Assembly (NCBI GenBank): GCA_945952045.1
Contig: CAMFHE010000034.1
Coordinates: 1-52,357, forward strand
Length of the DNA: 52,357 nt
Direction of reading: 5' to 3'
Source of the DNA: an uncultured Rhizobium sp.
Lineage (GTDB): Bacteria; Pseudomonadota; Alphaproteobacteria; Rhizobiales; Rhizobiaceae
Made by a program: the position numbers and the translations under genes. The notes beneath the pieces were generated by a model. That model was not told the origin of the DNA, ran no database searches, and was given only the letters and a program-made list of their open reading frames with translations. Below, piece after piece: positions 10,967 to 18,929 of this stretch (the first letter of the stretch is position 1; the number at the start of each line of letters is the position of its first letter).

Positions 10967-11347
10967 GTGACAGCGGACGACGTTAAATTCGGAGAGATTC
11001 TCCTGCCCGGCGATGAGGAAACCCAGAACCGGCGCGAAAAATCGGTCAAGGCCAGGTTCTGGCCGACCTTTCGCAAGGCGGTTCGTTACCTGCCCTTCGG
11101 CCGCGATGTCGTCGCCGCCTATTTCTGTGCGACCGACCCACAAACGCCGACGCGGGTGCGCGGCATTCTGCTCGCCGCGCTTGCCTATTTCGTCATGCCG
11201 CTGGACATGATCCCGGATATTTTCGCCGTGGTCGGCTTTTCCGACGACGTCGCCGTGCTGAGTGCTGCGCTCGCCATGATCCGTGGACATATGAACGAGC
11301 GTCACTACGATGCCGCCGACAAGGCCTTGGCCGACCGCGAAAGCTGA
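10967..11347 (+). CDS. YkvA family protein (DUF1232)
   Basis: This 126-residue protein carries a DUF1232 domain. The core runs from about residue 55 to 105 and includes TPTRVRGILLAALAYFVMPL followed by DMIPDIFAVVGFSDDVAVL. The pattern of Pro-Asp-x-Ile-Pro-Asp followed by a Gly-rich, Asp-Asp turn defines the family and forms a short hydrophobic hairpin thought to associate with membranes. The function is unknown. The start is GTG at 10967, preceded by CGGAGGACAA. It is the last gene of the probable thpR-phhB cluster. Confidence 0.85.
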   Translation: MTADDVKFGEILLPGDEETQNRREKSVKARFWPTFRKAVRYLPFGRDVVAAYFCATDPQTPTRVRGILLAALAYFVMPLDMIPDIFAVVGFSDDVAVLSAALAMIRGHMNERHYDAADKALADRES

Positions 11348-11637
11348 TTTCGGCGACGGCGACGCGACCGTTTTGCGACAAATTCTTGCCCGATTCTTTG
11401 TGTCAAACCCGAAGAACGGGAACAGCGCGCAGCCGGGTCGAGTGAATTTGCCGACAGTCTTGAGTTTCGGGGCAAAAAAGGCCGGTTACGGCTCGGTTTG
11501 GCGCATTTCCGATGGCATTCTCGTTCGCGTTCACGGTTTGGTAACCTGAATAAAGTCAAAATGAACGGGATCCATGACGATAATTTAGCCTGGCCCCGGC
11601 CCCGGGGTTCGGATGGCGCACGAACCGGCAGGAAATC
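11348..11637. other. Intergenic region before the IalB-family gene
   Basis: In these 290 bases I see no supported gene or clear terminator. It presumably holds the promoter of the IalB-family gene. A GC-rich run (CCCCGGCCCCGGGG) near 11596 could form a short hairpin in the leader. Confidence 0.4.
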
Positions 11638-12141
11638 ATGTTCACAAGACGTTTCGCTCTCGCTCTTTCCCTCGTAGTGGCCAGCGCTGGCATCGCATCC
11701 GCCCAGTCTCCCACCCGCATCCAGCAGTTCAAGGCCTGGGGCGCCTATACCTACAAATCCGGCAACAGCAATGTCTGCTACGTGCTTTCGGTTCCGACGA
11801 CCAAGGAGCCGGCCAATGTCGATCACGGCGACATCTTCTTCATCATTTCGCAGCGCCCCGGCCAGCACGTCTCCTACGAGCCGCAGGCCATGATGGGTTA
11901 TGTGATGAAGGAAAATTCCAAGGTCAACGTCACCATCGACAACAAGACCTTCGTGATGTTCACCAAGGAAAAGGCCGCCTGGGTCGAGAACGCCGCCGAG
12001 GAACCGGCGCTGGTCGCCGCCATGAAAACCGGCCACAACATGACCGTCAAGGCCATGTCGCGCAAGGGCACCGTCACCTCCTATTCCTATTCCCTGCAGG
12101 GCATTTCCGCCGCGCTGAAGCAGATCGAGCGCTGCAAGTAA
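11638..12141 (+). CDS. Invasion-associated locus B (IalB) family secreted protein
   Basis: The 167-residue product has a Sec signal peptide (residues 1-23, ending IASA-QS) and the IalB domain named after the Bartonella invasion locus. The remainder reads as a beta-rich exported domain: WGAYTYKSGNSNVCYVLSVP, then DIFFIISQRPGQHVSYEPQAM and a C-terminal IERCK. Two mature cysteines (in NVCYV and near the C terminus) could pair. Rhizobia carry several paralogues, and none has a settled biochemical role, so no invasion function should be assumed. AGGAAA precedes the ATG by about four bases. A terminator follows. Confidence 0.85.
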   Translation: MFTRRFALALSLVVASAGIASAQSPTRIQQFKAWGAYTYKSGNSNVCYVLSVPTTKEPANVDHGDIFFIISQRPGQHVSYEPQAMMGYVMKENSKVNVTIDNKTFVMFTKEKAAWVENAAEEPALVAAMKTGHNMTVKAMSRKGTVTSYSYSLQGISAALKQIERCK

Positions 12142-12174
12142 GCCCGCAAGGCCCAGGGAAATCGACGATCGACC

Positions 12175-12206
12175 AAGCCGGCCGCCAGGCCGGCTTTGCC
12201 GTTTTT
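12175..12206 (+). terminator. Rho-independent terminator of the IalB-family gene
   Basis: AAGCCGGCC and GGCCGGCTT pair around a GCCA loop, followed by a T-rich stretch (TTTGCCGTTTTT). Confidence 0.8.
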
Positions 12207-12245
12207 GACGCCGACGCAAATTCATGATAGACGCGCGCCAAAAGA

Positions 12246-12347
12246 GCATTTCCGGGAGACCGGGAGACCGGTTTTCCGTTCGGAAATGCGACAGACGTAA
12301 ACGGACGGATCGATCCTTGCCGCCAAGCCGGCGCCCGTCCTTTTTTC
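12246..12347 (+). ncRNA. Structured leader or small RNA candidate before rlmN
   Basis: The segment starts with a long stem: GCATTTCCG at 12246-12254 pairs with CGGAAATGC at 12281-12289. Inside it, ACCGG-GAGA-CCGGT (12259-12272) forms its own hairpin. It ends in a terminator-like element: GGACGG (12303-12308) pairs with CCGTCC (12335-12340) around an inner GCCG/CGGC hairpin, followed by TTTTTT. It lies between the previous gene's terminator and rlmN, so it could be an independent small RNA or an attenuator. I recognise no known family. Confidence 0.45.
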
Positions 12348-12413
12348 TTTCATTGCACATGCCTTGTCCGCCGCGGGAACCGCCAGGCGTTCCGGCCGTG
12401 CTGAAACGGGATA

Positions 12414-13652
12414 ATGACGATGGATGTCACGGAAACCCTTGCCGCACCGGTGAAGAAGCCGGTTGTCGCCAGCCCGCTCGATGCCGGCGTCAAGCCGACC
12501 CTGATCGGCCTGACGCGTGAAGAGATGGCGGACGCCTTGAAGGGCGTCGGCGTCGCCGAGCGGCAGCTGCGCATGCGCGTCAGCCAGATCTGGAACTGGC
12601 TCTATGTGCGCGGCGTCTCCGATTTCGACCATATGACCAATGTCGCCAAGGACATGCGCGAAACGCTGAAGAAGCATTTCACCATTGCCCGGCCGGAAAT
12701 CGTCGAGGAACAGGTCTCCAATGACGGCACCCGCAAATGGCTGCTGCGCTTTCCGCCACGCGGCGCCGGCCGCCCGGTCGAGGTCGAGACCGTCTATATT
12801 CCCGAGGAAGGCCGCGGCACGCTGTGCATCTCCAGCCAGGTCGGCTGTTCGCTCACCTGTTCCTTCTGCCACACCGGCACGCAGCGGCTGGTGCGCAACC
12901 TGACGGCGGAAGAGATCCTGTCGCAGCTTCTGCTTGCCCGCGACCGGCTCGGCGATTTCCCCGACCGCGACGCGCCGGTCGGCGCCATGATGCCGTCGGA
13001 GGGCCGCAAGGTCTCCAACATCGTCATGATGGGCATGGGCGAACCGCTCTACAATTTCGATGCCGTCAAGACGGCCCTGCTGATCGCCTCGGATGGCGAC
13101 GGATTGTCGCTGTCGAAGCGGCGCATCACGCTGTCGACCTCCGGCGTCGTGCCGGAAATCTTCCGCACTGGCGACGAGATCGGCGTCATGCTGGCGATCT
13201 CGCTGCATGCCGTGCGCGACGATCTGCGCGACATGCTGGTGCCGATCAACAAGAAGTTTCCGCTGAAAGAGCTGATGGACGCCTGCCGCAAATATCCGGG
13301 CCTTTCGAATGCGCGGCGCATCACCTTCGAATATGTGATGCTGAAGGACGTCAACGACAGCCTGGAAGACGCCAAGGGCCTGATCCAGCTTCTGAAAGGC
13401 ATTCCCGCCAAGATCAACCTCATTCCGTTCAACCCGTGGCCGGGCACGAATTATCAGTGCTCCGACTGGGCGACGATCGAGAAGTTTGCCGATTTCATCA
13501 ATGCGGCCGGCTACGCCTCGCCGATCCGCACCCCGCGCGGCCGCGACATCCTCGCCGCCTGCGGCCAGCTGAAGTCGGAATCGGAACGCATGCGCAAGAC
13601 CGAGCGCCTCGCCTTCGAAGCGATGATGATCGCCAATCACGGTGAGGATTGA
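12414..13652 (+). CDS. rlmN: Dual-specificity 23S rRNA/tRNA adenine C2-methyltransferase RlmN
   Basis: This radical-SAM enzyme of 412 residues methylates C2 of A2503 in 23S rRNA and of A37 in certain tRNAs. The [4Fe-4S] motif is CSLTCSFC (Cys145, Cys149, Cys152). The second catalytic cysteine that forms the covalent intermediate is Cys383, in [31 protein letters not shown] near the N terminus, [13 protein letters not shown] and [14 protein letters not shown] are typical RlmN blocks. The ATG at 12414 is used; a second ATG two codons later is equally possible because no strong ribosome-binding site separates them. The structured RNA candidate upstream ends about 65 bases before the start and may control it. 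Confidence 0.95.
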   Translation: MTMDVTETLAAPVKKPVVASPLDAGVKPTLIGLTREEMADALKGVGVAERQLRMRVSQIWNWLYVRGVSDFDHMTNVAKDMRETLKKHFTIARPEIVEEQVSNDGTRKWLLRFPPRGAGRPVEVETVYIPEEGRGTLCISSQVGCSLTCSFCHTGTQRLVRNLTAEEILSQLLLARDRLGDFPDRDAPVGAMMPSEGRKVSNIVMMGMGEPLYNFDAVKTALLIASDGDGLSLSKRRITLSTSGVVPEIFRTGDEIGVMLAISLHAVRDDLRDMLVPINKKFPLKELMDACRKYPGLSNARRITFEYVMLKDVNDSLEDAKGLIQLLKGIPAKINLIPFNPWPGTNYQCSDWATIEKFADFINAAGYASPIRTPRGRDILAACGQLKSESERMRKTERLAFEAMMIANHGED

Positions 13653-13700
13653 GCGAAGGCTCCGATCAACAAGTTTGATGGGAAAGCCACCCGGCCTCAG

Positions 13701-13729
13701 TTGATTTTATAGGCAGCCTGCCTGTAAAA
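13701..13729 (+). promoter_or_regulatory. Promoter with palindrome before the ABC importer operon
   Basis: TTGATT (13701-13706) and GTAAAA (13724-13729) are spaced by 17 bases. The spacer contains the perfect palindrome AGGCAG-C-CTGCCT (13711-13723), well placed to be a repressor operator. The -10 match is weak. Confidence 0.45.
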
Positions 13730-13759
13730 GCGGCGGATTATTGCCCTCGGGAGACTTTC

Positions 13760-14713
13760 ATGCGTTCACTTCTCATCGCTTTCGCCGCCACGCTGGCGCT
13801 GTCCACCGCCGTCAAGGCGCAGGACGTCACCGTTGCCGTCACGGCCATCGTCGAGCACCCTGCCCTCGATGCCGCCCGTGACGGCGTCAAGGAAGCATTG
13901 GCGGCTGCCGGCTACAAGGAAGGCGAAAACCTGAAGTTCGTCTACCAGTCGGCGCAGGGCAACCCGGCCACCGCCGCCCAGATCGCCCGCCAGTTCGCCG
14001 GCGACGGCCCCGATGTGATCGTGCCGATCTCGACGCCGTCTGCCCAGGCCGCAGTTTCCGCCACGCGCGACATTCCGATTGTCTTCACCGCCGTGTCCGA
14101 TCCGCTTGGCGCCCAGCTCGTCAAGGACATGGACAAGCCCGGTGGCAACGTCACCGGCCTGTCCGACATGTCGCCAGTCGCCGAACACGTCGCACTGATC
14201 AAGGAAATCCTGCCGAACGCCAAGACGATCGGCTATCTTTACAATTCCGGCGAAGCCAATTCGGTGTCGCTGCTCGCCGTTCTCAAGACGGAAGCCGAAA
14301 AGGCCGGCCTGACGGTGGTCGAATCGGCCGCCACCAAGTCGGCCGAAGTGCAGGGCGCGGCCCGCGCACTGATCGGCAAGGCCGACGCCATCTACGTTCC
14401 CACCGACAACACGATCATTTCGGCACTGGAAGGTGCAGTCGGCGTTGCCGAGGAAGCCAAGCTGCCGCTGTTCACCGCCGACACCGATTCGGTGTCGCGC
14501 GGCTCGCTCGCAGCGCTCGGCTTCAACTATCACGATGTCGGCAAGCAGACCGGCGAGATCGTCGTGCGCATCCTCAAGGGTGAAAACCCCGGCGATATCG
14601 CCGTGAAGGTTGCCGCCGGCAGCGATCTGGTCATCAACAAGGGCGCCGCCGCCAAGATGGGCGTCACCCTGCCGGAAAGCGTCGTCAAGCGCGCCACCCG
14701 CGTCGTCGAATAA
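13760..14713 (+). CDS. ABC transporter substrate-binding protein (TrpX/ABC_sub_bind family)
   Basis: The 317-residue product is a periplasmic binding protein of the ABC_sub_bind (TrpX-like) family. A signal peptide covers residues 1-20 (ending VKA-QD). The body shows two alpha/beta lobes: VTVAVTAIVEHPALDAARDG, PDVIVPISTPSAQAAVSATR, IPIVFTAVSDPLGAQLV, GGNVTGLSDMSPVAEH, and AIYVPTDNTIISALEGAV in the second lobe. Family members have been linked to tryptophan or other aromatic or small ligands. The ligand here cannot be read from the sequence. GGGAG precedes the ATG at 13760. It is the first gene of a binding protein-permease-ATPase operon. Confidence 0.92.
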   Translation: MRSLLIAFAATLALSTAVKAQDVTVAVTAIVEHPALDAARDGVKEALAAAGYKEGENLKFVYQSAQGNPATAAQIARQFAGDGPDVIVPISTPSAQAAVSATRDIPIVFTAVSDPLGAQLVKDMDKPGGNVTGLSDMSPVAEHVALIKEILPNAKTIGYLYNSGEANSVSLLAVLKTEAEKAGLTVVESAATKSAEVQGAARALIGKADAIYVPTDNTIISALEGAVGVAEEAKLPLFTADTDSVSRGSLAALGFNYHDVGKQTGEIVVRILKGENPGDIAVKVAAGSDLVINKGAAAKMGVTLPESVVKRATRVVE

Positions 14714-14745
14714 TTTCGCCGAACGACATTACCGATCCATCGCAG

Positions 14746-14770
14746 CCGCCCTCATCAACCGTGAGGGCGG
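14746..14770 (+). terminator. Hairpin after the binding-protein gene
   Basis: A perfect nine-base stem (CCGCCCTCA / TGAGGGCGG) with a seven-base loop is followed by TTTGCTTGTT. It lies inside the operon, so it probably acts as a partial terminator or as a 3' stabiliser that raises binding-protein levels. Confidence 0.6.
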
Positions 14771-14788
14771 TTTGCTTGTTAAAATGAC

Positions 14789-14817
14789 GCCTCCCCGCTT
14801 TCCCGGCGGAGGCTTTT
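14789..14817 (+). terminator. Second intra-operon hairpin before the permease
   Basis: GCCTCC (14789-14794) pairs with GGAGGC (14808-14813) and TTTT follows. The permease start codon lies only about 17 bases beyond, so this could attenuate permease expression. Confidence 0.5.
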
Positions 14818-14833
14818 GAAAAAGGGCCGTCGC

Positions 14834-15712
14834 TTGAGTGTGATCGCTTTCTGGGGAGCCGTGGAACTGGGGCTGATCTATGCCTTCGTTGCGCTCGGCG
14901 TATTCCTTGCCTTCCGCGTGCTCGATTTTCCTGACCTGACGGTCGACGGATCCTTTCCGCTGGGTGCGGCGGTGACCGCCGTGCTGATCACTGCCGGGCT
15001 GAATGCCTGGGCGGCGGCGGGCATCGCCATGATCGCGGGCGCTGCCGCTGGTATCGTTACGGCCATCCTCAATGTCCGTTTCAAGATCCTCAACCTGCTG
15101 GCCTCGATCCTGACGATGATCGCGCTGTTCTCGGTCAATCTGCGCGTCATGGGCAAGCCCAACGTCGCGCTGATCAATGCCGATACGATGCTCAGCCCGT
15201 TCTTCGGCCATGGCCTCAAGGAATTCTACGTGCGGCCGTTGTTCATCGGCGTGCTGGTCATCGTTGCCCTGATCGCCGTCTGGCGTTTCCTCGAAAGCGA
15301 TGCCGGCCTTGCGATGCGCGCCACCGGCGCCAATGCCCGCATGGCCCGCGCCCAAGGCGTCGACACCAGCTTCCAGATCTATTTGGGCATGGCGCTGTCG
15401 AATGCGCTGGTGGCGCTGGGTGGGGCGCTGTTTGCCCAGACGAGCGGCTTTGCCGATGTCACCTCCGGCGTCGGCACCATCGTCGTCGGCCTTGCCGCCG
15501 TCATCATCGGCGAGACGCTGCTGGGCGCGCGCGGCATCCTGATCGCGCTGATCGGCTGCGTGCTCGGCTCGATCCTCTATCGCATCGCCATCCAGCTCGC
15601 GCTGTCGACGGACATGCTGGGCCTGCAGGCTTCCGACCTCAACCTGGTCACCGCCGTGCTCGTCACCGTCGCGCTCATTCTTCCCCGTCTTCGCCGTGGA
15701 GGTGCCGCATGA
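14834..15712 (+). CDS. ABC transporter permease (TrpY-like)
   Basis: This is a permease of the branched-chain-type (BPD_transp_2) family, 292 residues from the TTG at 14834. About eight hydrophobic segments are visible, from IAFWGAVELGLIYAFVALGV to LVTAVLVTVALILP. The DLTVDGSFPLGAAVTAVLI segment after the first helix is typical of permeases partnered with TrpX-type binding proteins. AAAGGG seven bases before TTG 14834 supports that start; an earlier in-frame TTG at 14816 falls in the T run of the preceding hairpin, and a GTG at 14840 is possible. The stop overlaps the ATPase start by four bases. Confidence 0.9.
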   Translation: MSVIAFWGAVELGLIYAFVALGVFLAFRVLDFPDLTVDGSFPLGAAVTAVLITAGLNAWAAAGIAMIAGAAAGIVTAILNVRFKILNLLASILTMIALFSVNLRVMGKPNVALINADTMLSPFFGHGLKEFYVRPLFIGVLVIVALIAVWRFLESDAGLAMRATGANARMARAQGVDTSFQIYLGMALSNALVALGGALFAQTSGFADVTSGVGTIVVGLAAVIIGETLLGARGILIALIGCVLGSILYRIAIQLALSTDMLGLQASDLNLVTAVLVTVALILPRLRRGGAA

Positions 15713-16503
15713 TCGCCGTCGAGGATATCAAGGTCGTCTTTGGCCGGGGCACGCCGCTGGAAAAGCAGGCGCTGAAACGCGTCAGCCTGACCATCGAAGA
15801 GGGCAGTTTCGTCACCGTCATCGGCTCGAACGGCGCCGGCAAGTCGACGCTGCTCGGCGTGCTCGCCGGCGACGTGCTGCCGACCGACGGCAAGGTGACC
15901 ATCGGCACCCGCGACGTCACGCGGCTGGCCACCGCCGGCCGCGCCGGCATGGTCGCCCGCGTCTTCCAGGATCCGCTGACCGGAAGCTGCGGCGCGCTGT
16001 CCATCGAGGAAAACCTGGCGCTCGCCGCCCGCCGTGGCGAAACGCGCGGCCTCGCCTCGGCGCTCGGCCCCTCGCGCCGCTCGGTCTTCCGCGAGCGCAT
16101 CGCCGAACTCAACCTCGGCCTGGAAAACCGCATGAAGGACCGCATGGACCTGCTCTCCGGCGGCCAGCGGCAGGCGGTGTCGCTGGTCATGGCGACGCTC
16201 TCCGGCTCCGACGTACTGCTGCTCGACGAGCACACCGCCGCGCTCGATCCGGGCATGGCCGAGTTCATCATGAAGCTCACCCAGAAGATCGTTTCCGAAC
16301 GCAAGCTGACGACGCTGATGGTCACCCATTCCATGCGCCAGGCGCTGGATTACGGCCACCGCACCGTCATGCTGCATGGCGGCGAGATCGTGCTCGACGT
16401 CACCGGCGACAGCCGCAAGACGCTGTCGGTCGAAGACCTCATCGACATGTTCCGCAAGATGCGCGGCGAGACGCTGGATGACGATGCCCTGCTGATCGGC
16501 TGA
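15709..16503 (+). CDS. ABC transporter ATP-binding protein (TrpZ-like)
   Basis: The 264-residue ATPase energises the preceding permease. Walker A is GSNGAGKST; the Q-loop region is ARVFQDPLTGSCGALSIEEN. The signature is LLSGGQRQAVSLVMA and Walker B is VLLLDEHTAALDP, with His in place of the more usual Ala or Pro after the Glu, as often seen in this subfamily. The switch histidine is in MVTHSMRQAL. The ATGA overlap with the permease shows translational coupling. A strong hairpin ends the operon. Confidence 0.93.
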   Translation: MIAVEDIKVVFGRGTPLEKQALKRVSLTIEEGSFVTVIGSNGAGKSTLLGVLAGDVLPTDGKVTIGTRDVTRLATAGRAGMVARVFQDPLTGSCGALSIEENLALAARRGETRGLASALGPSRRSVFRERIAELNLGLENRMKDRMDLLSGGQRQAVSLVMATLSGSDVLLLDEHTAALDPGMAEFIMKLTQKIVSERKLTTLMVTHSMRQALDYGHRTVMLHGGEIVLDVTGDSRKTLSVEDLIDMFRKMRGETLDDDALLIG

Positions 16504-16519
16504 GGCATTTTCCGAAAAA

Positions 16520-16556
16520 CGACAAGGGCGGCGAAAATTTTTCGCCGCCCTTGTCG
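16520..16556 (+). terminator. Long hairpin ending the ABC importer operon
   Basis: CGACAAGGGCGGCGAAAA pairs almost perfectly with TTTTCGCCGCCCTTGTCG. No T run follows the stem. Its 3' arm overlaps the promoter-like motif of the next gene. Confidence 0.75.
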
Positions 16557-16578
16557 ATTGGCTTGCATCCCGTTCGTC
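16552..16578 (+). promoter_or_regulatory. Candidate ECF42-type promoter before the YCII gene
   Basis: TGTCGA (16552-16557) is followed after 17 bases by CGTC (16575-16578). ECF42 sigma factors are reported to use TGTCGA at -35 and a CGA/TC-type -10. The motif lies 50 bases before the YCII start codon, which fits autoregulation by the sigma factor encoded next. The match is by eye. Confidence 0.45.
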
Positions 16579-16628
16579 ATCAGGCACCAATCGCAATCGG
16601 GCGATTGGCCGACCCATGGAGAATGACG

Positions 16629-16982
16629 ATGAAATACATGGCCCTGATCTATATCGACCCCTCGCGCATGACCCCACCGGATTCGCCCGAGTTCGGCAAG
16701 ATGATGTCCGGTTACCGCGAGGCGAACGAGACCTATCAGCGCGACGGCGTCTACGTCTCTGGCGATGCCTTGCAGGCGGCCTCGACCGCGACCACCATCC
16801 GCGTGCGCGACGGCCGCACCGAATCCATGGACGGCCCCTTCACCGAGACCAAGGAGCAGCTCGCCGGCTTCTACATTCTCGATTGCGCCAGCCTCGACGA
16901 CGCCATCCGTTATGCCGCGCTCATTCCCGGTGCAGCACACGGCGCTGTCGAAATCCGGCCGATCATGGTCTTCGATCGCTGA
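16629..16982 (+). CDS. YCII/DGPF-domain protein
   Basis: This 117-residue protein belongs to the YCII-related (DGPF) family. The namesake motif appears as SMDGPFTETKEQLAGFYIL, preceded by MKYMALIYIDPS and followed by ALIPGAAHGAVEIRPIMVF. The family has a ferredoxin-like fold and an unproven enzymatic role. Genes of this family are the standard neighbours and likely targets of ECF42 sigma factors. GGAG seven bases before the ATG at 16629 fixes the start. The stop TGA overlaps the sigma factor start (TGATG), so the two are translationally coupled. Confidence 0.92.
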   Translation: MKYMALIYIDPSRMTPPDSPEFGKMMSGYREANETYQRDGVYVSGDALQAASTATTIRVRDGRTESMDGPFTETKEQLAGFYILDCASLDDAIRYAALIPGAAHGAVEIRPIMVFDR

Positions 16983-18214
16983 TGGTCCTGCCTGGCATCG
17001 CTGCCGCCGTCGATGCGCTGATGCGCGCCGATGGCGGCCGGCTGCTCGCCCATCTCGTCGGCGCCGTCAGGGATTTCCAGCTCGCCGAGGACAGTCTGCA
17101 GGATGCGCTGGAATCGGCGCTGCATCACTGGTCGCGCAACGGCCTGCCGCGCTCGCCGCCGGCCTGGGTGATGCAGACCGCCCGCCGCAAGGCCATCGAC
17201 CGGCTGCGGCGCTCCGCCAGTTTCCGCGCCAAATCCGCCGAGATCGCCCATCTGATCGATCTCGATGCCCATGCCGCCGACTGGACCGAGCCGGAGCCGA
17301 TCGCCGACGAGCGGCTGAAACTAATCTTCACCTGCTGCCACCCCGCCATCGATCGCAAGACGGCGGTGGCGCTGACGCTGCGCTCCGTCTGCGGCTTGAA
17401 GACGGAAGAGGTAGCCGACGCCTTCCTCGATGCCGAACCGGCCATGGCGCAACGGCTGGTGCGCGCCCGCCACAAGATCGCCAAGGCCGGCATCACCTAT
17501 GAAGTGCCGGGGCCGGAACATTGGCCGGCGCGGCTCGAAAGCGTACTCGCCGTGCTCTATCTGATGTTCAACGAGGGGTATGCCTCCTCGGACGCGCGTT
17601 ATATCCGCGCCGATCTCTGCGACGAGGCGATTAGGCTTTCCCGGCTGCTGATCGACCTCTGCCCCGACGAGGCGGAGCCGGAAGGGCTGCTGGCGCTGAT
17701 GCTGCTCCACCATGCCCGCCGCGCCGGCCGGCTTGGTGCAGACGGCGGCTTCCTGCCGCTCGACAGCCAGGACCGCAGCCTGTGGGACCGGGCAAAGATC
17801 GCCGACGGCGTCCGCCTGCTCGAACATGCGCTCAGGCGCGGCCGGCCGGGGCCGTACCAGCTCCAGGCGGCCATCGTCGCTATCCACGCCGAAGCGCCGC
17901 GTTTTGAAGAAACCGACTGGCGCGAAATCGTGCTGATCTATGGTGTGCTGATCGAACGTGACGACAATCCCGTTTATCGGCTGAACCGCGCCGTCGCCCT
18001 GTCCTTTGCCGAGACGGCAGCCGCCGCCCTGCCCCTGCTCGATCCGCTGGAGGAAAGCCTCGGCGGCTACCAGCCCTTCCATGCGGCGAAAGCCGACCTG
18101 CTTGCCCGCGCCGGCCGGCCGGAAGAGGCAAGGCAGGCCTATACCCAGGCGATCGCGCTCGCCGCCGCCCCGGCCGAGCGCGACTTTCTGCGCAGCAAGC
18201 GCGATCGGATCTGA
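16982..18214 (+). CDS. ECF42-type RNA polymerase sigma factor with C-terminal TPR-like extension
   Basis: The 410-residue sigma factor has region 2 near residues 10-80 (FQLAEDSLQDALESALHHW, then WVMQTARRKAIDRLRR). Region 4 lies near 110-165 (AVALTLRSVCGLKTEEVADA, then MAQRLVRARHKIAKAG). The roughly 240-residue C-terminal extension is helical. It contains the characteristic VLYLMFNEGY, ALMLLHHARRAGR and YQLQAAIVAIHA blocks and ends in TPR-like repeats (RAGRPEEARQAYTQAIALA). This build, plus the overlapping YCII gene, identifies the ECF42 group, which has no anti-sigma partner and is thought to be controlled through its extension. The inducing signal is unknown. It converges on the LysE gene with only six bases between stop codons. 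Confidence 0.9.
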   Translation: MVLPGIAAAVDALMRADGGRLLAHLVGAVRDFQLAEDSLQDALESALHHWSRNGLPRSPPAWVMQTARRKAIDRLRRSASFRAKSAEIAHLIDLDAHAADWTEPEPIADERLKLIFTCCHPAIDRKTAVALTLRSVCGLKTEEVADAFLDAEPAMAQRLVRARHKIAKAGITYEVPGPEHWPARLESVLAVLYLMFNEGYASSDARYIRADLCDEAIRLSRLLIDLCPDEAEPEGLLALMLLHHARRAGRLGADGGFLPLDSQDRSLWDRAKIADGVRLLEHALRRGRPGPYQLQAAIVAIHAEAPRFEETDWREIVLIYGVLIERDDNPVYRLNRAVALSFAETAAAALPLLDPLEESLGGYQPFHAAKADLLARAGRPEEARQAYTQAIALAAAPAERDFLRSKRDRI

Positions 18215-18220
18215 GGCCGC

Positions 18221-18862
18221 TTAGCGCGCCTGAGTTAGAAAGATTTTCGCTGCAAAGACCGAGAACACGCCGGCAAAAGTATAGTCGATGCCGCGCAGCA
18301 CATGCTTGTTGCTCTGCAGCCAGCCTGCCAGCCGGTCGGCGGCAAAAATCACCGCCAGATTGAACGGCGAGCAGATGACGATGAAGAAGAAGCCAAGGAA
18401 TAGCAGCTTATGTGTCACGGCCGGATCGTTGGCGGTGACGAATTGCGGCAGGAAGGTCATGAAGAAAATGATGACCTTGGGATTGAGCAGATTGACGGCA
18501 AAGCCGGTCATGATGTTGGCGAGCGGCGTGCCGCGCGCCTCTTCGACCTTTGTCACCGTGAGATTGGAGCCATAGCGCACCGCCTGGATCGCCAGCCACA
18601 GAAGATAGGCGGCGCCGCCGGTCTTCAGGATCAGGAAGGCTGTGGGTGACGCCGTGATCAGCGCCGAGACGCCGAAGGCAACCAGCATCGTGTGGATGAC
18701 GATTCCGAGGCTGGTGCCGACCACCACGAACAGCGCCGCATTGCGCCCCTGCGCCAGAGCCCGGCTGATCGACAGGGTCATGTCAGGACCGGGCGTCGCG
18801 GCCAGCAACATACTGGCGGCGCTGAAAGCGAGAAGGGTCGGCAGGCTGGGCAGGAAATCCAT
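18221..18862 (-). CDS. LysE/RhtB family amino-acid exporter
   Basis: The 213-residue product is an inner-membrane exporter of the LysE/RhtB superfamily. It shows the usual six hydrophobic segments. The N-terminal family signature is present as AATPGPDMTLSISRALAQGR, and FAVNLLNPKVIIFFMTFLPQF marks the central conserved block. Members export amino acids such as lysine, threonine, homoserine or leucine; the substrate here is unknown. The ATG at 18862 is chosen because the longer open frame to 19066 runs into the dehydrogenase gene. The ribosome-binding site is weak. It lies downstream of the dehydrogenase gene, with that gene's terminator in between. Confidence 0.9.
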   Translation of the reverse strand: MDFLPSLPTLLAFSAASMLLAATPGPDMTLSISRALAQGRNAALFVVVGTSLGIVIHTMLVAFGVSALITASPTAFLILKTGGAAYLLWLAIQAVRYGSNLTVTKVEEARGTPLANIMTGFAVNLLNPKVIIFFMTFLPQFVTANDPAVTHKLLFLGFFFIVICSPFNLAVIFAADRLAGWLQSNKHVLRGIDYTFAGVFSVFAAKIFLTQAR

Positions 18863-18878
18863 GATGCGCAGGTCCGTC

Positions 18879-18911
18879 AAAAACCGGATAAGGTGGCTCT
18901 TCCTTATCCGG
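18879..18911 (-). terminator. Rho-independent terminator of the dehydrogenase gene
   Basis: On the minus strand CCGGATAA and TTATCCGG pair around a twelve-base loop and are followed by five T. It sits between the dehydrogenase stop and the exporter start. Confidence 0.75.
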
Positions 18912-18929
18912 CTTTCGATCTTTTGCCAA

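Noticed and set aside
12222..13640. A 472-codon open frame antisense to rlmN
   Set aside because: The sense strand encodes a complete radical-SAM enzyme with all cysteines; the antisense translation has no recognisable domain.
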